A stretch of 64,000 nt of DNA from Orrella marina (GTDB lineage Bacteria; Pseudomonadota; Gammaproteobacteria; Burkholderiales; Burkholderiaceae_B), in the NCBI RefSeq assembly GCF_003058465.1, contig NZ_CP028901.1:3224001-3288000 (forward strand), given 5' to 3'. This document shows, piece by piece, positions 9,579-18,344 of this stretch; positions within the stretch are counted from its first letter, which is position 1; the number at the start of each line of letters is the position of its first letter. Made by a program: the position numbers and the translations under genes. Under the pieces are notes generated by a model, which searched no databases, had not been told where the DNA came from, and saw only the letters and a list, made by a program, of their open reading frames with translations.

Positions 9579-10598
9579 TCAGTTCTTCGGTTCCGACTTG
9601 CCGTCGTAACGCTTTGCCCACTCGCCGAGGATCTTCTCGCGGTTCACGGCGGCCCACTCAAAATCGTTGTTGATCAGCAAACTCGAGAAGTCACCTGGCA
9701 GACCAGGCAGGGGTTCCTGAAGCGCCGGGATGGCGAGCACCGCAAAGTTCTTGCGGTAGAGCTTGTTGGCTTCATCCGACGCGGAGAAATCAGCGAGTTT
9801 CTGTGCGGCGTCGAGTTTCTTTGTACCTTTGACGATCGCAGCGGCCTCGATCTCCCATCCGAGCCCTTCCTTTGGAAATGCTGGTTTGATCGGGGCACCA
9901 TCAGCCATGAGCTTGACTGCACGGTAGTCAAAGGACACGCCGATCACGTACTCACCGGCGGCGGCCAGGTTGCAGGGTTTGGATCCCGAGTGTGTGTATG
10001 CGCCAATGTTCTTGTGCAGTGCGTCCATGTATGCCCAGCCCTTGTCCCAGCCAAACAGTTGCAGCCAGGAGCTCACGTCCAGGAACCCTGTACCGGAAGA
10101 CGCCGGATTTGGCATGACAATCTTGCCTTCGTAGGCAGGCTTGGTGAGATCCTCCCAGCTTGTGGGCATTGGAAGGTTGTTCTTCTCGAGTTCGATCGTG
10201 TTGACGCACAAGGTGGCTGCATAGCCATCCATTCCGACCCATGCAGGTGGATTGGCGCTGTCACGCATCTTGCTGTCAATATTGGCCAGGTTCTTTGGGG
10301 CATACGGGTGCAGCATGTTCTCCTTCTGAAACAGGCCCATTGATGTACCCGCTACACCCCAGATGACGTCCGCTTGCGGGTTGTTCTTCTCGGCGAGCAG
10401 TTTGGCCGTGATGATGCCAGTTGAGTCCCTCACCCACTGGATCTTGACGTCAGGATTCTGCTTCTCGAAGGCAGTTTGATAGGCGCGCATCTGGTCGGCC
10501 TCAAGTGCCGAGTAAACCGTCAATGTTGTTTGGGCATGAGCGCCAAATGAAGCACCAGCTGCCAATAAAACGCAGGCGCTCAGGTTAGAAAATTTCAT
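9579..10598 (-). CDS. phnS: 2-aminoethylphosphonate ABC transporter substrate-binding protein
   Basis: This is a periplasmic binding protein of about 339 residues in the family assigned to AEP uptake (iron(III)/AEP type, cluster D fold). The signal peptide is about 22 residues, ending AHA before QTTLTVYSALEADQ. The start at 10598 is chosen because a GGAGA lies seven bases upstream and the signal peptide begins there. A longer frame to 10697 would put 33 unrelated residues in front. It lies 74 bp downstream of phnX and upstream of the FAD oxidoreductase within one operon. The AEP assignment rests on context and general similarity. Confidence 0.87.
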   Translation of the reverse strand: MKFSNLSACVLLAAGASFGAHAQTTLTVYSALEADQMRAYQTAFEKQNPDVKIQWVRDSTGIITAKLLAEKNNPQADVIWGVAGTSMGLFQKENMLHPYAPKNLANIDSKMRDSANPPAWVGMDGYAATLCVNTIELEKNNLPMPTSWEDLTKPAYEGKIVMPNPASSGTGFLDVSSWLQLFGWDKGWAYMDALHKNIGAYTHSGSKPCNLAAAGEYVIGVSFDYRAVKLMADGAPIKPAFPKEGLGWEIEAAAIVKGTKKLDAAQKLADFSASDEANKLYRKNFAVLAIPALQEPLPGLPGDFSSLLINNDFEWAAVNREKILGEWAKRYDGKSEPKN

Positions 10599-10672
10599 GG
10601 GATGATCTCCAGTAGGTCGAGTAGGTCGGCAGTAAAGTGAAAGAAAAGGTGAGCCGAAATTCGGTGTCGGGT

Positions 10673-11521
10673 TCAGGCCAGCCGGGGATCCACACATCCT
10701 GGCAGTACAGACAGGTGAGGTCCGATTCCTCTGCGAAGACTGGCGTTGATGGAAGTGATGATGGCTGGCAGTTGCGCGATCGTGTCGATACAGAAATGCG
10801 GCGCAGCGGGCAGAAAGGTTTGCATTGCCTGGGTGCGAATGTCGGTTTTCTGGTGTTCGGGCAGGGAATCAAACTCTGCGAACGTGAGGCCACACGCGTT
10901 GCCGGACATCAGCAGTGCGACGGTCCAGGTCCCGGCGTGATGTCCCTCCAGGATGCCAACAGGGGTGTCATCAACCTTGACGCAGGAACGAACGTCCAGC
11001 GTGCCAAGCTCGGTCATATTGCGAAGGAGCATTCCTGGCCAGGGCCTGGATGACCGAACCTCATCTGTTGCAACATGGCAGTCCACGGTCAGGCCGGCAA
11101 GCTCAGACTGACGCACGACCTGGGACAAAATTCGTCGCGGATAACCAGAACAGGAACCGATCTGAACTGATTGTGCACGTAGCCAGGCCAGTGTTTCTTT
11201 TGCACCGGGAATGATGTCGGAATAATCTGCCACGCGCTGTTCCTGAAGCGGAAGGAACAGCTCATAAATCGCTGTGACGTCCTCATCGGTCGGATCTCGC
11301 TGATATAAAGCTTTGAACTGTTGTGTGATGTCGGGTAATGCACAGAGTGCGCGGATGTGTTCCCACTTGCCCATTCCCATGGGCCCTCTGGCCTGCGCGA
11401 GTGTGAGCGTCAGATCCATGGATGCAAACGCCTGCACCAGTACCTGTGTTGGTGCGAAGGACCCGAAATCAACCAACGTTCCAGCCCAGTCGAACACCAC
11501 AGTTTGCACCCGGTCGGACAT
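10673..11521 (-). CDS. phnX: Phosphonoacetaldehyde hydrolase
   Basis: This HAD-superfamily C-P hydrolase converts phosphonoacetaldehyde to acetaldehyde and phosphate. The nucleophile motif FDWAGT places the catalytic Asp at residue 11. The Schiff-base lysine of this family is K52 in MGMGKWEHI, and CSGYPR and KVDDT supply the later HAD motifs. Both hallmark residues sit where they do in characterised PhnX. The start at 11521 has GGAG eight bases upstream. An alternative ATG at 11596 also has a good GAGGA site and would add 25 residues, so the start is uncertain. It lies between the permease and binding-protein genes. Confidence 0.93.
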   Translation of the reverse strand: MSDRVQTVVFDWAGTLVDFGSFAPTQVLVQAFASMDLTLTLAQARGPMGMGKWEHIRALCALPDITQQFKALYQRDPTDEDVTAIYELFLPLQEQRVADYSDIIPGAKETLAWLRAQSVQIGSCSGYPRRILSQVVRQSELAGLTVDCHVATDEVRSSRPWPGMLLRNMTELGTLDVRSCVKVDDTPVGILEGHHAGTWTVALLMSGNACGLTFAEFDSLPEHQKTDIRTQAMQTFLPAAPHFCIDTIAQLPAIITSINASLRRGIGPHLSVLPGCVDPRLA

Positions 11522-11638
11522 ACGCCCGACTCCGTGATGTGTGCATGAGTCTGTACTGTGACCCGACACATTGTTCGCCGATTGGGTGGATGACATGAAA
11601 CGTTCCTCGAATGGTGGGTGGTGGAATGAGATGTCCGG

Positions 11639-13384
11639 TCAGGCGTGTGTCTGGGTGCGCCAGCGCTGGGTTTGTCTGACAGCCGCTCTGCTGATCCAGT
11701 GCAGCAGGGTGACGGCAGTGGCCGAGGTCAGCATGATCACGCAGCACATCGCTGCGGCCGGACCGATGAATCCGGCATCGTCCATATTCAGGACGGCCAC
11801 TGCGGCCAGAACCGTTGACGGACTATAAAGAAACACCACGGCTGAGACGGTCGTCATGGATGAGACAAACAGATAACGAGCGATATCGAGCAATGCGGGC
11901 AGGCAGATGGGCAGCTTGACCCGGATGAATGTTTCGGCTGCCGAGACTTTGAGAGAGGCCGCCGCGTAATCAAGATCAGGATCGATTGTGCGGATGGCTG
12001 TGACCGCGGTCAGGTGAGCGCTGGTGTAGAAGTGCACGATGGAGCAGATCACCAGGATGCTCATCGAGCCGTACAGCACACCCAGGGGGTTGTCCGGGTG
12101 ATTAAAGAAGAATATGTAACCAAGCCCCAGGACCATTCCGGGTATGGCCATGGGAGCCAGACACAACCCGTGCAGAATTTTCTGCATGATGCCGCTGATG
12201 CGACCGCATGCATTCTGTCGGGTCTCTGTGATCCAGGCACCGGTAAACACGATCAGCGACCCGAAAAGTGCGGCGAGCGCAGACATCTGCACACTGTTTC
12301 GCCAAGCCAGCCAGCCACCACCGTCCATATTGTTGAAGTCGTAGGATCGCAACGACAGCGACAGGTTGTACGGCCAGAAGCGGATGAAGGAGGCCCAGAC
12401 AGAAACGGCGATGATCGACACGATGACGCCTGACACCAGAGCGACCAGTACGGTAAAGCCAGTGTCCCGGTAGCGGCTCGCACGTAACTGCAGTGGCTGT
12501 GCCCGGGCGCTGATGAAGCTGCCTCTGCGATGTCTGAGCCAGTGATCGAGCGCAAACGTCAGCAAGGCCGGCGTAAGCAGTAACAGGCCGATCACCGCAC
12601 CTTTAGAAAAGTTCATCTGGCCGACCACGGCCTTGTAGGCTTCGATGGCCAGTACTGTGTAGTCGCCTCCAATCACCTTTGCCACCCCAAAATCCGTGAC
12701 CGTGAGGGTGAACACCAGACACGCGGCGGAGAACACGCCATGTCTGCTGGACGGAAACGTGATGATGCGAAACGCGCGCCAGGGACTTGCGCCCATGGCT
12801 TTGGCAGCATCGTAAAGCCGCGCATCAGCGAGCATCAGACTGGTGGTCAGGACCATCAGCGCATGTGGAAACGTGTAGAACGCTTCGCCGATGACAATGC
12901 CCCAGAATCCGTAGATCGATGCATCACCCATCCATGGGCGAAACAGTCCCTGGTTGCCGAACAGGTATACGAGCGAGATGCCCGGAAGTAACGAGGGAGC
13001 CAGTAGAGGCATCAGTGCCAGCAGTCTCCACAGGCTCTTTGCCGGTATGCACGTGCGCTGCAATGCATAAGCAAAGCCATAGGCGAGCGGAATCACAATC
13101 AATGTGGTGGTAACGCCGACAGCCAGACTTCGCAGCGTCTGTTGCACGAACCAGGGTTGTAGAACAATCGAGTTGATGAGCGAAAGACCAAGCCAGTTGC
13201 CCCCGGAATCAAACAACGCCCGCAACAGAATGGCCACCATCGGCCAGGCCAGAAAAATCAGGAGCCAGAGCAGCAATGCCCCGAGTACTCCGGTGAGAAT
13301 CCAGCGATCAACAGGTTTGCGCGGAACCGGTCTGGCCAGAAGGTGCACACTGTGCATGAGCGGCCTTGTGGCGGTGCTAACCAT
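11639..13384 (-). CDS. 2-aminoethylphosphonate ABC transporter permease, fused two-domain
   Basis: This inner-membrane permease of about 581 residues has two consecutive binding-protein-dependent transport domains, each with about six helices and an EAA-type loop (first half near residues 175-215, second near 490-535). It is of the kind found in AEP and iron(III) importers where both permease subunits are fused. The ATG at 13384 overlaps the end of the ATPase gene by 8 bp, supporting coupling. A TTG two codons earlier is less likely. It works with the ATPase encoded upstream and the binding protein encoded downstream. Confidence 0.9.
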   Translation of the reverse strand: MVSTATRPLMHSVHLLARPVPRKPVDRWILTGVLGALLLWLLIFLAWPMVAILLRALFDSGGNWLGLSLINSIVLQPWFVQQTLRSLAVGVTTTLIVIPLAYGFAYALQRTCIPAKSLWRLLALMPLLAPSLLPGISLVYLFGNQGLFRPWMGDASIYGFWGIVIGEAFYTFPHALMVLTTSLMLADARLYDAAKAMGASPWRAFRIITFPSSRHGVFSAACLVFTLTVTDFGVAKVIGGDYTVLAIEAYKAVVGQMNFSKGAVIGLLLLTPALLTFALDHWLRHRRGSFISARAQPLQLRASRYRDTGFTVLVALVSGVIVSIIAVSVWASFIRFWPYNLSLSLRSYDFNNMDGGGWLAWRNSVQMSALAALFGSLIVFTGAWITETRQNACGRISGIMQKILHGLCLAPMAIPGMVLGLGYIFFFNHPDNPLGVLYGSMSILVICSIVHFYTSAHLTAVTAIRTIDPDLDYAAASLKVSAAETFIRVKLPICLPALLDIARYLFVSSMTTVSAVVFLYSPSTVLAAVAVLNMDDAGFIGPAAAMCCVIMLTSATAVTLLHWISRAAVRQTQRWRTQTHA

Positions 13385-14447
13385 AGGCAATCAGACTGTT
13401 TGCCGGCAGATGGACAGAACACTCCTGGCTGCCGTTCAGATGGTCCGCAAGACTGGCATCGTTGGCTGGTACCCAGGCGCGAAGGCATTGTTCCGGCAGG
13501 CAGGCCAGTTTGAGCGTGACCCGGAAATGCGTTCCGAGAAATACGGTCTCGGAAATCCGGACATTCAACGTGTTGGGGGCGATGTCACGCGAAGGGGCAA
13601 TGATCTGGATCGATTCTGGCCGGATGCAGAGTCTGCCGCTCGTTGCAGGCGGGACTGCGCCTCCAAGGCTCAGGATGTTGTTGCCGACCCTGACTCGGGA
13701 GGCATCAACCCGCTCATAGGGCAGCCAGTTCGCGTCGCCGACAAACCCGGCCACAAAGTCGTTGCCGGGCGACCGGTACAGTTGCTGGGCGTTACCGATC
13801 TGGCGAATGGCGCCAGACTGCATCACTGCAATGCGATCAGCCATGGCCATGGCTTCATGCTGATCATGCGTCACCATGACCGTTGTGACGGATAGCTTCT
13901 TTTGCAGTTGTCGAAGCTCTGATTGCAGGTGTTCACGAACCTTGGCGTCCAGTGCCGACATGGGCTCATCTAGCAACAGCAACGATGGTGCAGGTGCGAG
14001 CGCGCGGGCCATGGCGACCCGCTGTTGCTGTCCGCCAGAGAGCTGGCCTGGATACCGGCCCTCCATGCCAGGAAGACCGACCATTTCGAGCATTTCCCTG
14101 ACGCGAGCCGTCACTTTGCTGCGATCTGTGCGACGCTGGGACAGGCCAAAGGCAATGTTCTGAGAGACAGTCAGGTTGGGAAACAGCGCGTAGGACTGAA
14201 ACAGAATGCCATAGTCGCGCTGCTGGGGATCGAGATGGGAAATGTCACGCCCATCCAGGTTCAGTGTTCCGGAGTCTTGTTTTTCCAGGCCGGCAATGAC
14301 ACGCAAGAGTGTCGTCTTGCCGCAGCCAGACGGACCCACCAGACAGACAAGTTCTCCTTGCGCAACGTCAAGGCTCACGTTGTCCAGTGCGACAACATCA
14401 CCAAACTGCTTGTTGATGCCTTTGATCGAAAGAAACGGGTTATGCAT
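13377..14447 (-). CDS. 2-aminoethylphosphonate ABC transporter ATP-binding protein
   Basis: This ABC ATPase of about 356 residues has Walker [10 protein letters not shown], signature LSGGQQQR, Walker B LLLLDEP and the H-loop [11 protein letters not shown]-terminal TOBE-like regulatory region starts near residue 245. It energises the AEP importer with the downstream permease. The ATG at 14447 gives the family-like [10 protein letters not shown] opening. An ATG at 14459 and a TTG at 14474 are alternatives. It is the first gene of the operon, which runs to 8418, and its upstream region contains a tandem 11 bp repeat. Confidence 0.9.
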   Translation of the reverse strand: MHNPFLSIKGINKQFGDVVALDNVSLDVAQGELVCLVGPSGCGKTTLLRVIAGLEKQDSGTLNLDGRDISHLDPQQRDYGILFQSYALFPNLTVSQNIAFGLSQRRTDRSKVTARVREMLEMVGLPGMEGRYPGQLSGGQQQRVAMARALAPAPSLLLLDEPMSALDAKVREHLQSELRQLQKKLSVTTVMVTHDQHEAMAMADRIAVMQSGAIRQIGNAQQLYRSPGNDFVAGFVGDANWLPYERVDASRVRVGNNILSLGGAVPPATSGRLCIRPESIQIIAPSRDIAPNTLNVRISETVFLGTHFRVTLKLACLPEQCLRAWVPANDASLADHLNGSQECSVHLPANSLIAYG

Positions 14448-14525
14448 CGGATGCCCCATATAACCAGAAGGCAAGTCTGCATGATCAGTGTTGCAGGCTC
14501 ATGACCATATGGGCACATCGATTGC

Positions 14526-14547
14526 TTAACGATTGATTAACAATTGA
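14526..14547. promoter_or_regulatory. Tandem 11 bp repeat, candidate AEP-operon operator
   Basis: Two adjacent copies, TTAACGATTGA and TTAACAATTGA, differ at one base. The one-helical-turn period puts both copies on the same DNA face. They lie 79-100 bp upstream of the ATPase start codon within the only AT-rich stretch of the region. No regulator gene sits next to the operon, so the binding factor is unknown. Confidence 0.45.
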
Positions 14548-14630
14548 TTTTTATTAAAAGGGGCAGAGCTTATCCGGCGAGGCAAATCTGCACTCCTGCG
14601 GATACGATGCGTCTCTGGATTGCGTAAAGA

Positions 14631-14658
14631 CAGGGTCCCGCAAACAAGCGGGGCCCTG
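14631..14658 (-). terminator. GC-rich hairpin, possible terminator of the lipoprotein gene
   Basis: An 11 bp stem (CAGGGTCCCGC pairing with GCGGGGCCCTG, one G-U pair) encloses a 6-base loop. Read on the minus strand it is followed by TCTTTAC, a poor U-tract. It lies about 180 bp past the stop of the lipoprotein gene. Confidence 0.4.
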
Positions 14659-14837
14659 GCGTCGACCCGGGAAAAGTCATCAGGAACCGGTCAATGGCGT
14701 GGACCTTCGCCGGGTTTGTACGGGATCTGGCTCAGCCGTCGATACCGTAAGCTTTGTAAATATGAGTCAGCACGAAACCCGAACGTTCTGGCCCATGCTC
14801 CTCAGCATGACCTCCCGGTTACCTCAGGTCAGCTCTG

Positions 14838-15899
14838 TCAAGCGCGCAGTTCCGCCATCTTGTCGATCAACATGTCGTTTGCCTTGTCGAGTGCCTCCTG
14901 TGCGGCCTCTGTGTAGGCGGCCGGATCGGCATCGTAGACAAACTCGCGTGTCTGGCTCGCCTGCTGGGAGACGGCCCCCATGAGCCCTCCTTGCAATAGT
15001 CCGACAAAGGCATTGGCCGTGGCCTGCATGGCGACATCACCATCAGAGGTCATGTTGGTGATTTTGGCAAACGGTTTATCTGATATGACTGGCTGACCGA
15101 GTGTCACTGTTCCGGTTTGGGCTGTACGTATGCCTTTGTCAGCCCGGCTAATGATGATCTGTCCTTTATCGACAGACATCAACTGGCCAACTTCGAGTCG
15201 GGTTGAGGAGAACATCGCGCCCTCTGAGGCACCGGCAAAATCCAGCATCAGACTGACACCAAGAACGCGAATATCAGTGTCCTGGCTGAACTTGTCGCTG
15301 ACCTGCATGGAGCTTGTGCCGCCGAATGTGCTGAAGAAATCGGCATCATTCTCGCCAGGGAAGAATATCTGCTTGTTTCCAATCTGCGTTGGCGAATAGT
15401 AGTACCCGACACCGTAAGAGGAGAATATGCCGGACTGGTCAACCTTGAACGGAAACTCCGACTGCGTCATGGCCCGATACTCCGGAGTACTTGTGAACTG
15501 CTCGCGAGGGACAACTTCGAACCCTTTTTGCTTGAGATAGCTGACGAATTCTTCGTAAACCTTGTCTGTGATTTGCTGTTGAACCGAGGAATCAATCCCC
15601 TCAAGATCGACCAGTGCTGTGGCCGTCGTTGCAGGGCTCAGGATGCCAGACGACGTCTGGGAGAACTTCTTGCTGTCGTTGAAACCAACTTTGAATCCGC
15701 CGATAACGACCCTCGTGACACCTTTAAACGCTGGCGCATACGAGACTTCAACATCATCTTTCGTGCCAAGCCCCATAAAACCAGTCGTGCGCTTTTGTGC
15801 GGTTGCAGGACCGTCTTCACGTACCTGCACAGCGGCACAGCCCGCTAGCAGAACAACAGCAACCACAGAACCAATCAAGGTAAAGTATCGTGACATCAT
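14838..15899 (-). CDS. Outer-membrane-type lipoprotein of unknown function
   Basis: This is a predicted lipoprotein of about 353 residues. A short N-terminal helix leads to a lipobox LLAGC with the acylated Cys at about residue 21. The start at 15899 is supported by GAGAG just upstream; the frame continues to 15983 without a better site. The rest looks periplasmic: a segment near residues 60-140 resembles the alpha/beta folds of CsgG-like or DUF4136-like lipoproteins (GVTRVVIGGFKVGF, YLKQKGFEVVPREQF). The C-terminus is helical and Ala-rich. I cannot name a family. The neighbours are unrelated in function. Confidence 0.72.
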   Translation of the reverse strand: MMSRYFTLIGSVVAVVLLAGCAAVQVREDGPATAQKRTTGFMGLGTKDDVEVSYAPAFKGVTRVVIGGFKVGFNDSKKFSQTSSGILSPATTATALVDLEGIDSSVQQQITDKVYEEFVSYLKQKGFEVVPREQFTSTPEYRAMTQSEFPFKVDQSGIFSSYGVGYYYSPTQIGNKQIFFPGENDADFFSTFGGTSSMQVSDKFSQDTDIRVLGVSLMLDFAGASEGAMFSSTRLEVGQLMSVDKGQIIISRADKGIRTAQTGTVTLGQPVISDKPFAKITNMTSDGDVAMQATANAFVGLLQGGLMGAVSQQASQTREFVYDADPAAYTEAAQEALDKANDMLIDKMAELRA

Positions 15900-16278
15900 T
15901 GTTCTCTCGATTATCAACATTGGTAGCGCAACGTCGCAATCATGCCGAAACTGCGCCATGAAACCCGTAGGGTGGATCTGCATATTTCGAGAAAATCACC
16001 CTCATGTCAAAGAGGGATTACCCTCGCTGAGACCGCCACAATTCAACGAGGATGCGTGTCTGTTCGAAGCCGTCTGAGTCATCTGATTCACCGGATTGCC
16101 GAGCTTCCCGGATGTTCTGAGGCAACGATTTTTCAGCTCCAGGAGGGCTTGACGGTGCCCGGTACTTTTCCAGCAGGGTGATCACGTGTTGAGACTCGAT
16201 TGTGGCCAATCGCGAGGCATCCTGATTCTGCACAGGCAGTGGGGCAGGGCAACTCACACGGAGGTGTTGCGCAGGCTC
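15900..16278. other. Gene-poor stretch between lipoprotein and YkgJ-like gene
   Basis: About 380 bp. A minus-strand open frame of 79 codons (16018-16257) would follow the YkgJ-like gene, but it starts at GTG without a plausible ribosome binding site and shows no domain. I treat the stretch as non-coding. Confidence 0.45.
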
Positions 16279-16542
16279 TCAGGACTTGACAGGACTAGTC
16301 GATATTTCCAGCGCGTGCAGCCACGTCATGGCATGTTCGCGGGTCTCACCACACATCTCGGGTTCCGGTTCGAGCGAAAGACAGACGATGGGTCGTTCCG
16401 GCTTGCCGAAGATCTTGCAGCGACCCTCTTCAGTTAACTGGATGCAGGGCACACCAGCAGGCTTGCCGTGTGGCATGCCAGGGATGGGACTGGAAATTGA
16501 GGGTGCAATACAGCACGCGGCGCAACCGGGACGACAGATCAT
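16279..16542 (-). CDS. YkgJ-family cysteine cluster protein
   Basis: This 87-residue protein has the Cys-rich signature of the YkgJ/CxxCxxCC zinc- or iron-chelating family: CRPGCAACC at residues 3-11, then single cysteines at CIQL, GRCKIF, CLSLE and MCGE. Eight or more conserved Cys residues suggest metal or Fe-S binding. Its function is not established in the family. It follows the DUF934 gene by 24 bp and appears to be the last gene of the sulfite/siroheme operon. Confidence 0.82.
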   Translation of the reverse strand: MICRPGCAACCIAPSISSPIPGMPHGKPAGVPCIQLTEEGRCKIFGKPERPIVCLSLEPEPEMCGETREHAMTWLHALEISTSPVKS

Positions 16543-16566
16543 CCCGGGATTAAAACATTGATCGCC

Positions 16567-17043
16567 TTAGTGGTGCTGGCGCTGTGCCCAGATCGGCTGG
16601 CTACCATCCTGTGCACCTTGGTAGTATGCCTTGAACGGATTGAGCACTGCTGGGTCCAGCGATTCGTCATCGCCCAGATCAAGATGAAAGTGGGTGAAAC
16701 CGACTCGCCGTAACAGAAAGATCAGATCCTGTGTGATGTCGCCACTTGCATGCAACTCACCTTGGTAGCCAGCTTCGCGAAACCGGGCGGCGAGTGAAGC
16801 GCTGCGGCCGTCCGTAAATTTGGCAATCCTGATTTCGATGGCGCGCACATCGGGATGAGCGGCCAGCCATGCAATCACTTTCTCACGCGTACTGCGGTCA
16901 CTTTCATTGGAGATGAACACATCGGTGTCGATCATAAAGTCGATGACAGTGTTCGAGTCGTCCCTGTCGTCAAGGAGATTGCCATGGAGATCGCAGACGA
17001 TGCGCGCTGCTTGTCTTTCTGTTTCAAGAAGAATGTCGGACAT
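16567..17043 (-). CDS. DUF934 protein of the sulfite assimilation operon
   Basis: This protein of about 158 residues belongs to the DUF934 family, which is typically encoded next to sulfite reductase and cysH in beta- and alphaproteobacteria. It is thought to assist assimilatory sulfate/sulfite reduction, though its exact role is unknown. The start at 17043 gives the natural opening MSDILLETERQAAR; the frame extends to 17166 but that part overlaps cbiX. It lies 34 bp downstream of cbiX and before the YkgJ-like gene, on the same strand as the sulfite reductase. Confidence 0.86.
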   Translation of the reverse strand: MSDILLETERQAARIVCDLHGNLLDDRDDSNTVIDFMIDTDVFISNESDRSTREKVIAWLAAHPDVRAIEIRIAKFTDGRSASLAARFREAGYQGELHASGDITQDLIFLLRRVGFTHFHLDLGDDESLDPAVLNPFKAYYQGAQDGSQPIWAQRQHH

Positions 17044-17077
17044 GATGAGGGTTTTCCGGTAACAGGTGTCGGGAAGT

Positions 17078-17494
17078 TCAGGTGACTGGCTCGTGCTGGC
17101 CAAGTGCGATGTCAGTGAGCACATCGATGACGCGTTCACTCTCCCCGAGCGGAGGTGTGGACTCAAACTGCACCGATGGGTAAGCGATTCGAGCGTGACC
17201 GATCAGGTCCGGAATGCACTGGCGGACATGACCACCGGCGGCCAGAAACAGTGGCACCACACGGATGTGGGTTGCGCCTTGCCCGATCAGATCGGCACTG
17301 ACTTGCTTGAAATCAGGTTGCATGTGCTCCAGAAACCCGAGCGCAACAGGACCCGTATGAGTCTGACTGACACGAACCAGTACACGTTCGAATGGTGTAC
17401 GCCAGACAGGATCACGTGATCCGTGGGCAAACAGCAGAATGCCGGTTGTGACCGCTGGCTGTGTTTTCAGTGGTGTTGCCTGCGCTACGTTCAT
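17078..17494 (-). CDS. cbiX: CbiX/SirB-type sirohydrochlorin chelatase
   Basis: This 138-residue single-domain short chelatase has the conserved opening ILLFAHGSRDP with the metal-site His near residue 24, and VVPLFLAAGGHVRQ containing the second catalytic His near residue 89. It inserts Fe2+ (siroheme) or Co2+ into sirohydrochlorin. Beside a sulfite reductase and cobA, the siroheme role is favoured. Its ATG overlaps the TGA of the reconstructed cobA frame (ATGA at 17494-17491), strong evidence that cobA once ran to that point. Confidence 0.88.
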   Translation of the reverse strand: MNVAQATPLKTQPAVTTGILLFAHGSRDPVWRTPFERVLVRVSQTHTGPVALGFLEHMQPDFKQVSADLIGQGATHIRVVPLFLAAGGHVRQCIPDLIGHARIAYPSVQFESTPPLGESERVIDVLTDIALGQHEPVT

Positions 17495-18344
17495 TGTGCA
17501 ACGGGTTCCAGGTTCGTAGCGTAAGTACTGTATGCGCTGTATGCGTCATGCGCTCTGTGCAACTCACGCTGGTCGCTCTTGATGATGGTGTCTGTCTTGT
17601 CAACAGCACGTTCTGTTCCCGTCGAAGGCAAGGTCGCAAGTCTGAACGCCTCACCCACCATCAGCACCACCGGACCTGCCATGGCAGGGAGTCCTTGCAA
17701 CGAAAGTTCTCGCAGGGTCAGGGCCAGCGACTGCCCTTTCAGACTGACGTTCTCAAGTACGCAGACCGGGGTCTGGGGGATTTGCCACCGTGGATCAGTC
17801 GGGTGCCGATTTCTCTGGCCATGGCGCTTGCCATGTACAGGACGACTGTACTGGCGGCCAGACTCGCGCGTAACCACTCCGAGTCTTGCTCCCGCTCGTT
17901 GCGACCCACTCTGGGTGTCACAAATACGACGCTTCGCGATATGCCGCGTAGTGTCAGACTCGACTGCAGGTGTGCGGCCGCCGCGCTGGCAGTGGTCACG
18001 CCAGGCACGATCTCGACGGCGATACCTGCCTCCTGACAGGCTTCGATCTCTTCGCTCATTCGCCCAAAAATGCTGGGATCACCGCCTTTGAGTCGTACGA
18101 CCTTCAGGCCTTGCCGGGCGTAACTCACAAGCAGGCGACCGATAAATGCCTGTTCGACGGAGACCTTGCCGCCACGCTTTCCGACCGCGATCCAGCGAGC
18201 ATGAGGGGCTGCTTCTTTCATGCCTTCGGCATCGAGCAAGGCATCGTGCAATACGATATCGGCCTGACCAAGCATGCGCCAGCCCTTGCGAGTCATCAGT
18301 TCCGGGTCACCGGGTCCGGCACCGACCAGGGTAACGGCCATCAT
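17491..18344 (-). pseudogene. cobA: Uroporphyrinogen-III C-methyltransferase, frameshifted
   Basis: SUMT makes precorrin-2 for siroheme. The intact frame runs from ATG 18344 for 201 codons and ends early at 17739. The normal C-terminus (PQTPVCVLENVSLKGQ through GPVVLMVGEAF) is present in the next frame and ends at 17491. The switch falls at a run of five G on the plus strand (17775-17779), where six would restore a protein of about 284 residues. The N-terminal motifs VGAGPGDPELMT and RLKGGDPSIFGR are intact. The start overlaps the sulfite reductase stop (ATGA) and the restored stop overlaps cbiX (ATGA), so the operon was built for the full-length product. Sequencing error, true mutation or -1 slippage are all possible. 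Confidence 0.88.

Larger units (their letters stand above)
14448..14837. other. Intergenic region upstream of the AEP operon
   Basis: About 390 bp without a recognisable gene. It contains an AT-rich stretch with tandem repeats (14521-14561), which is the likely promoter/operator zone for the AEP operon, and a GC-rich hairpin (14631-14658) that may end the minus-strand lipoprotein transcript entering from the right. Confidence 0.6.

Noticed and set aside
16018..16257. 79-codon minus-strand frame after the YkgJ-like gene
   Set aside because: GTG start without a ribosome binding site, no domain and composition unlike its neighbours.
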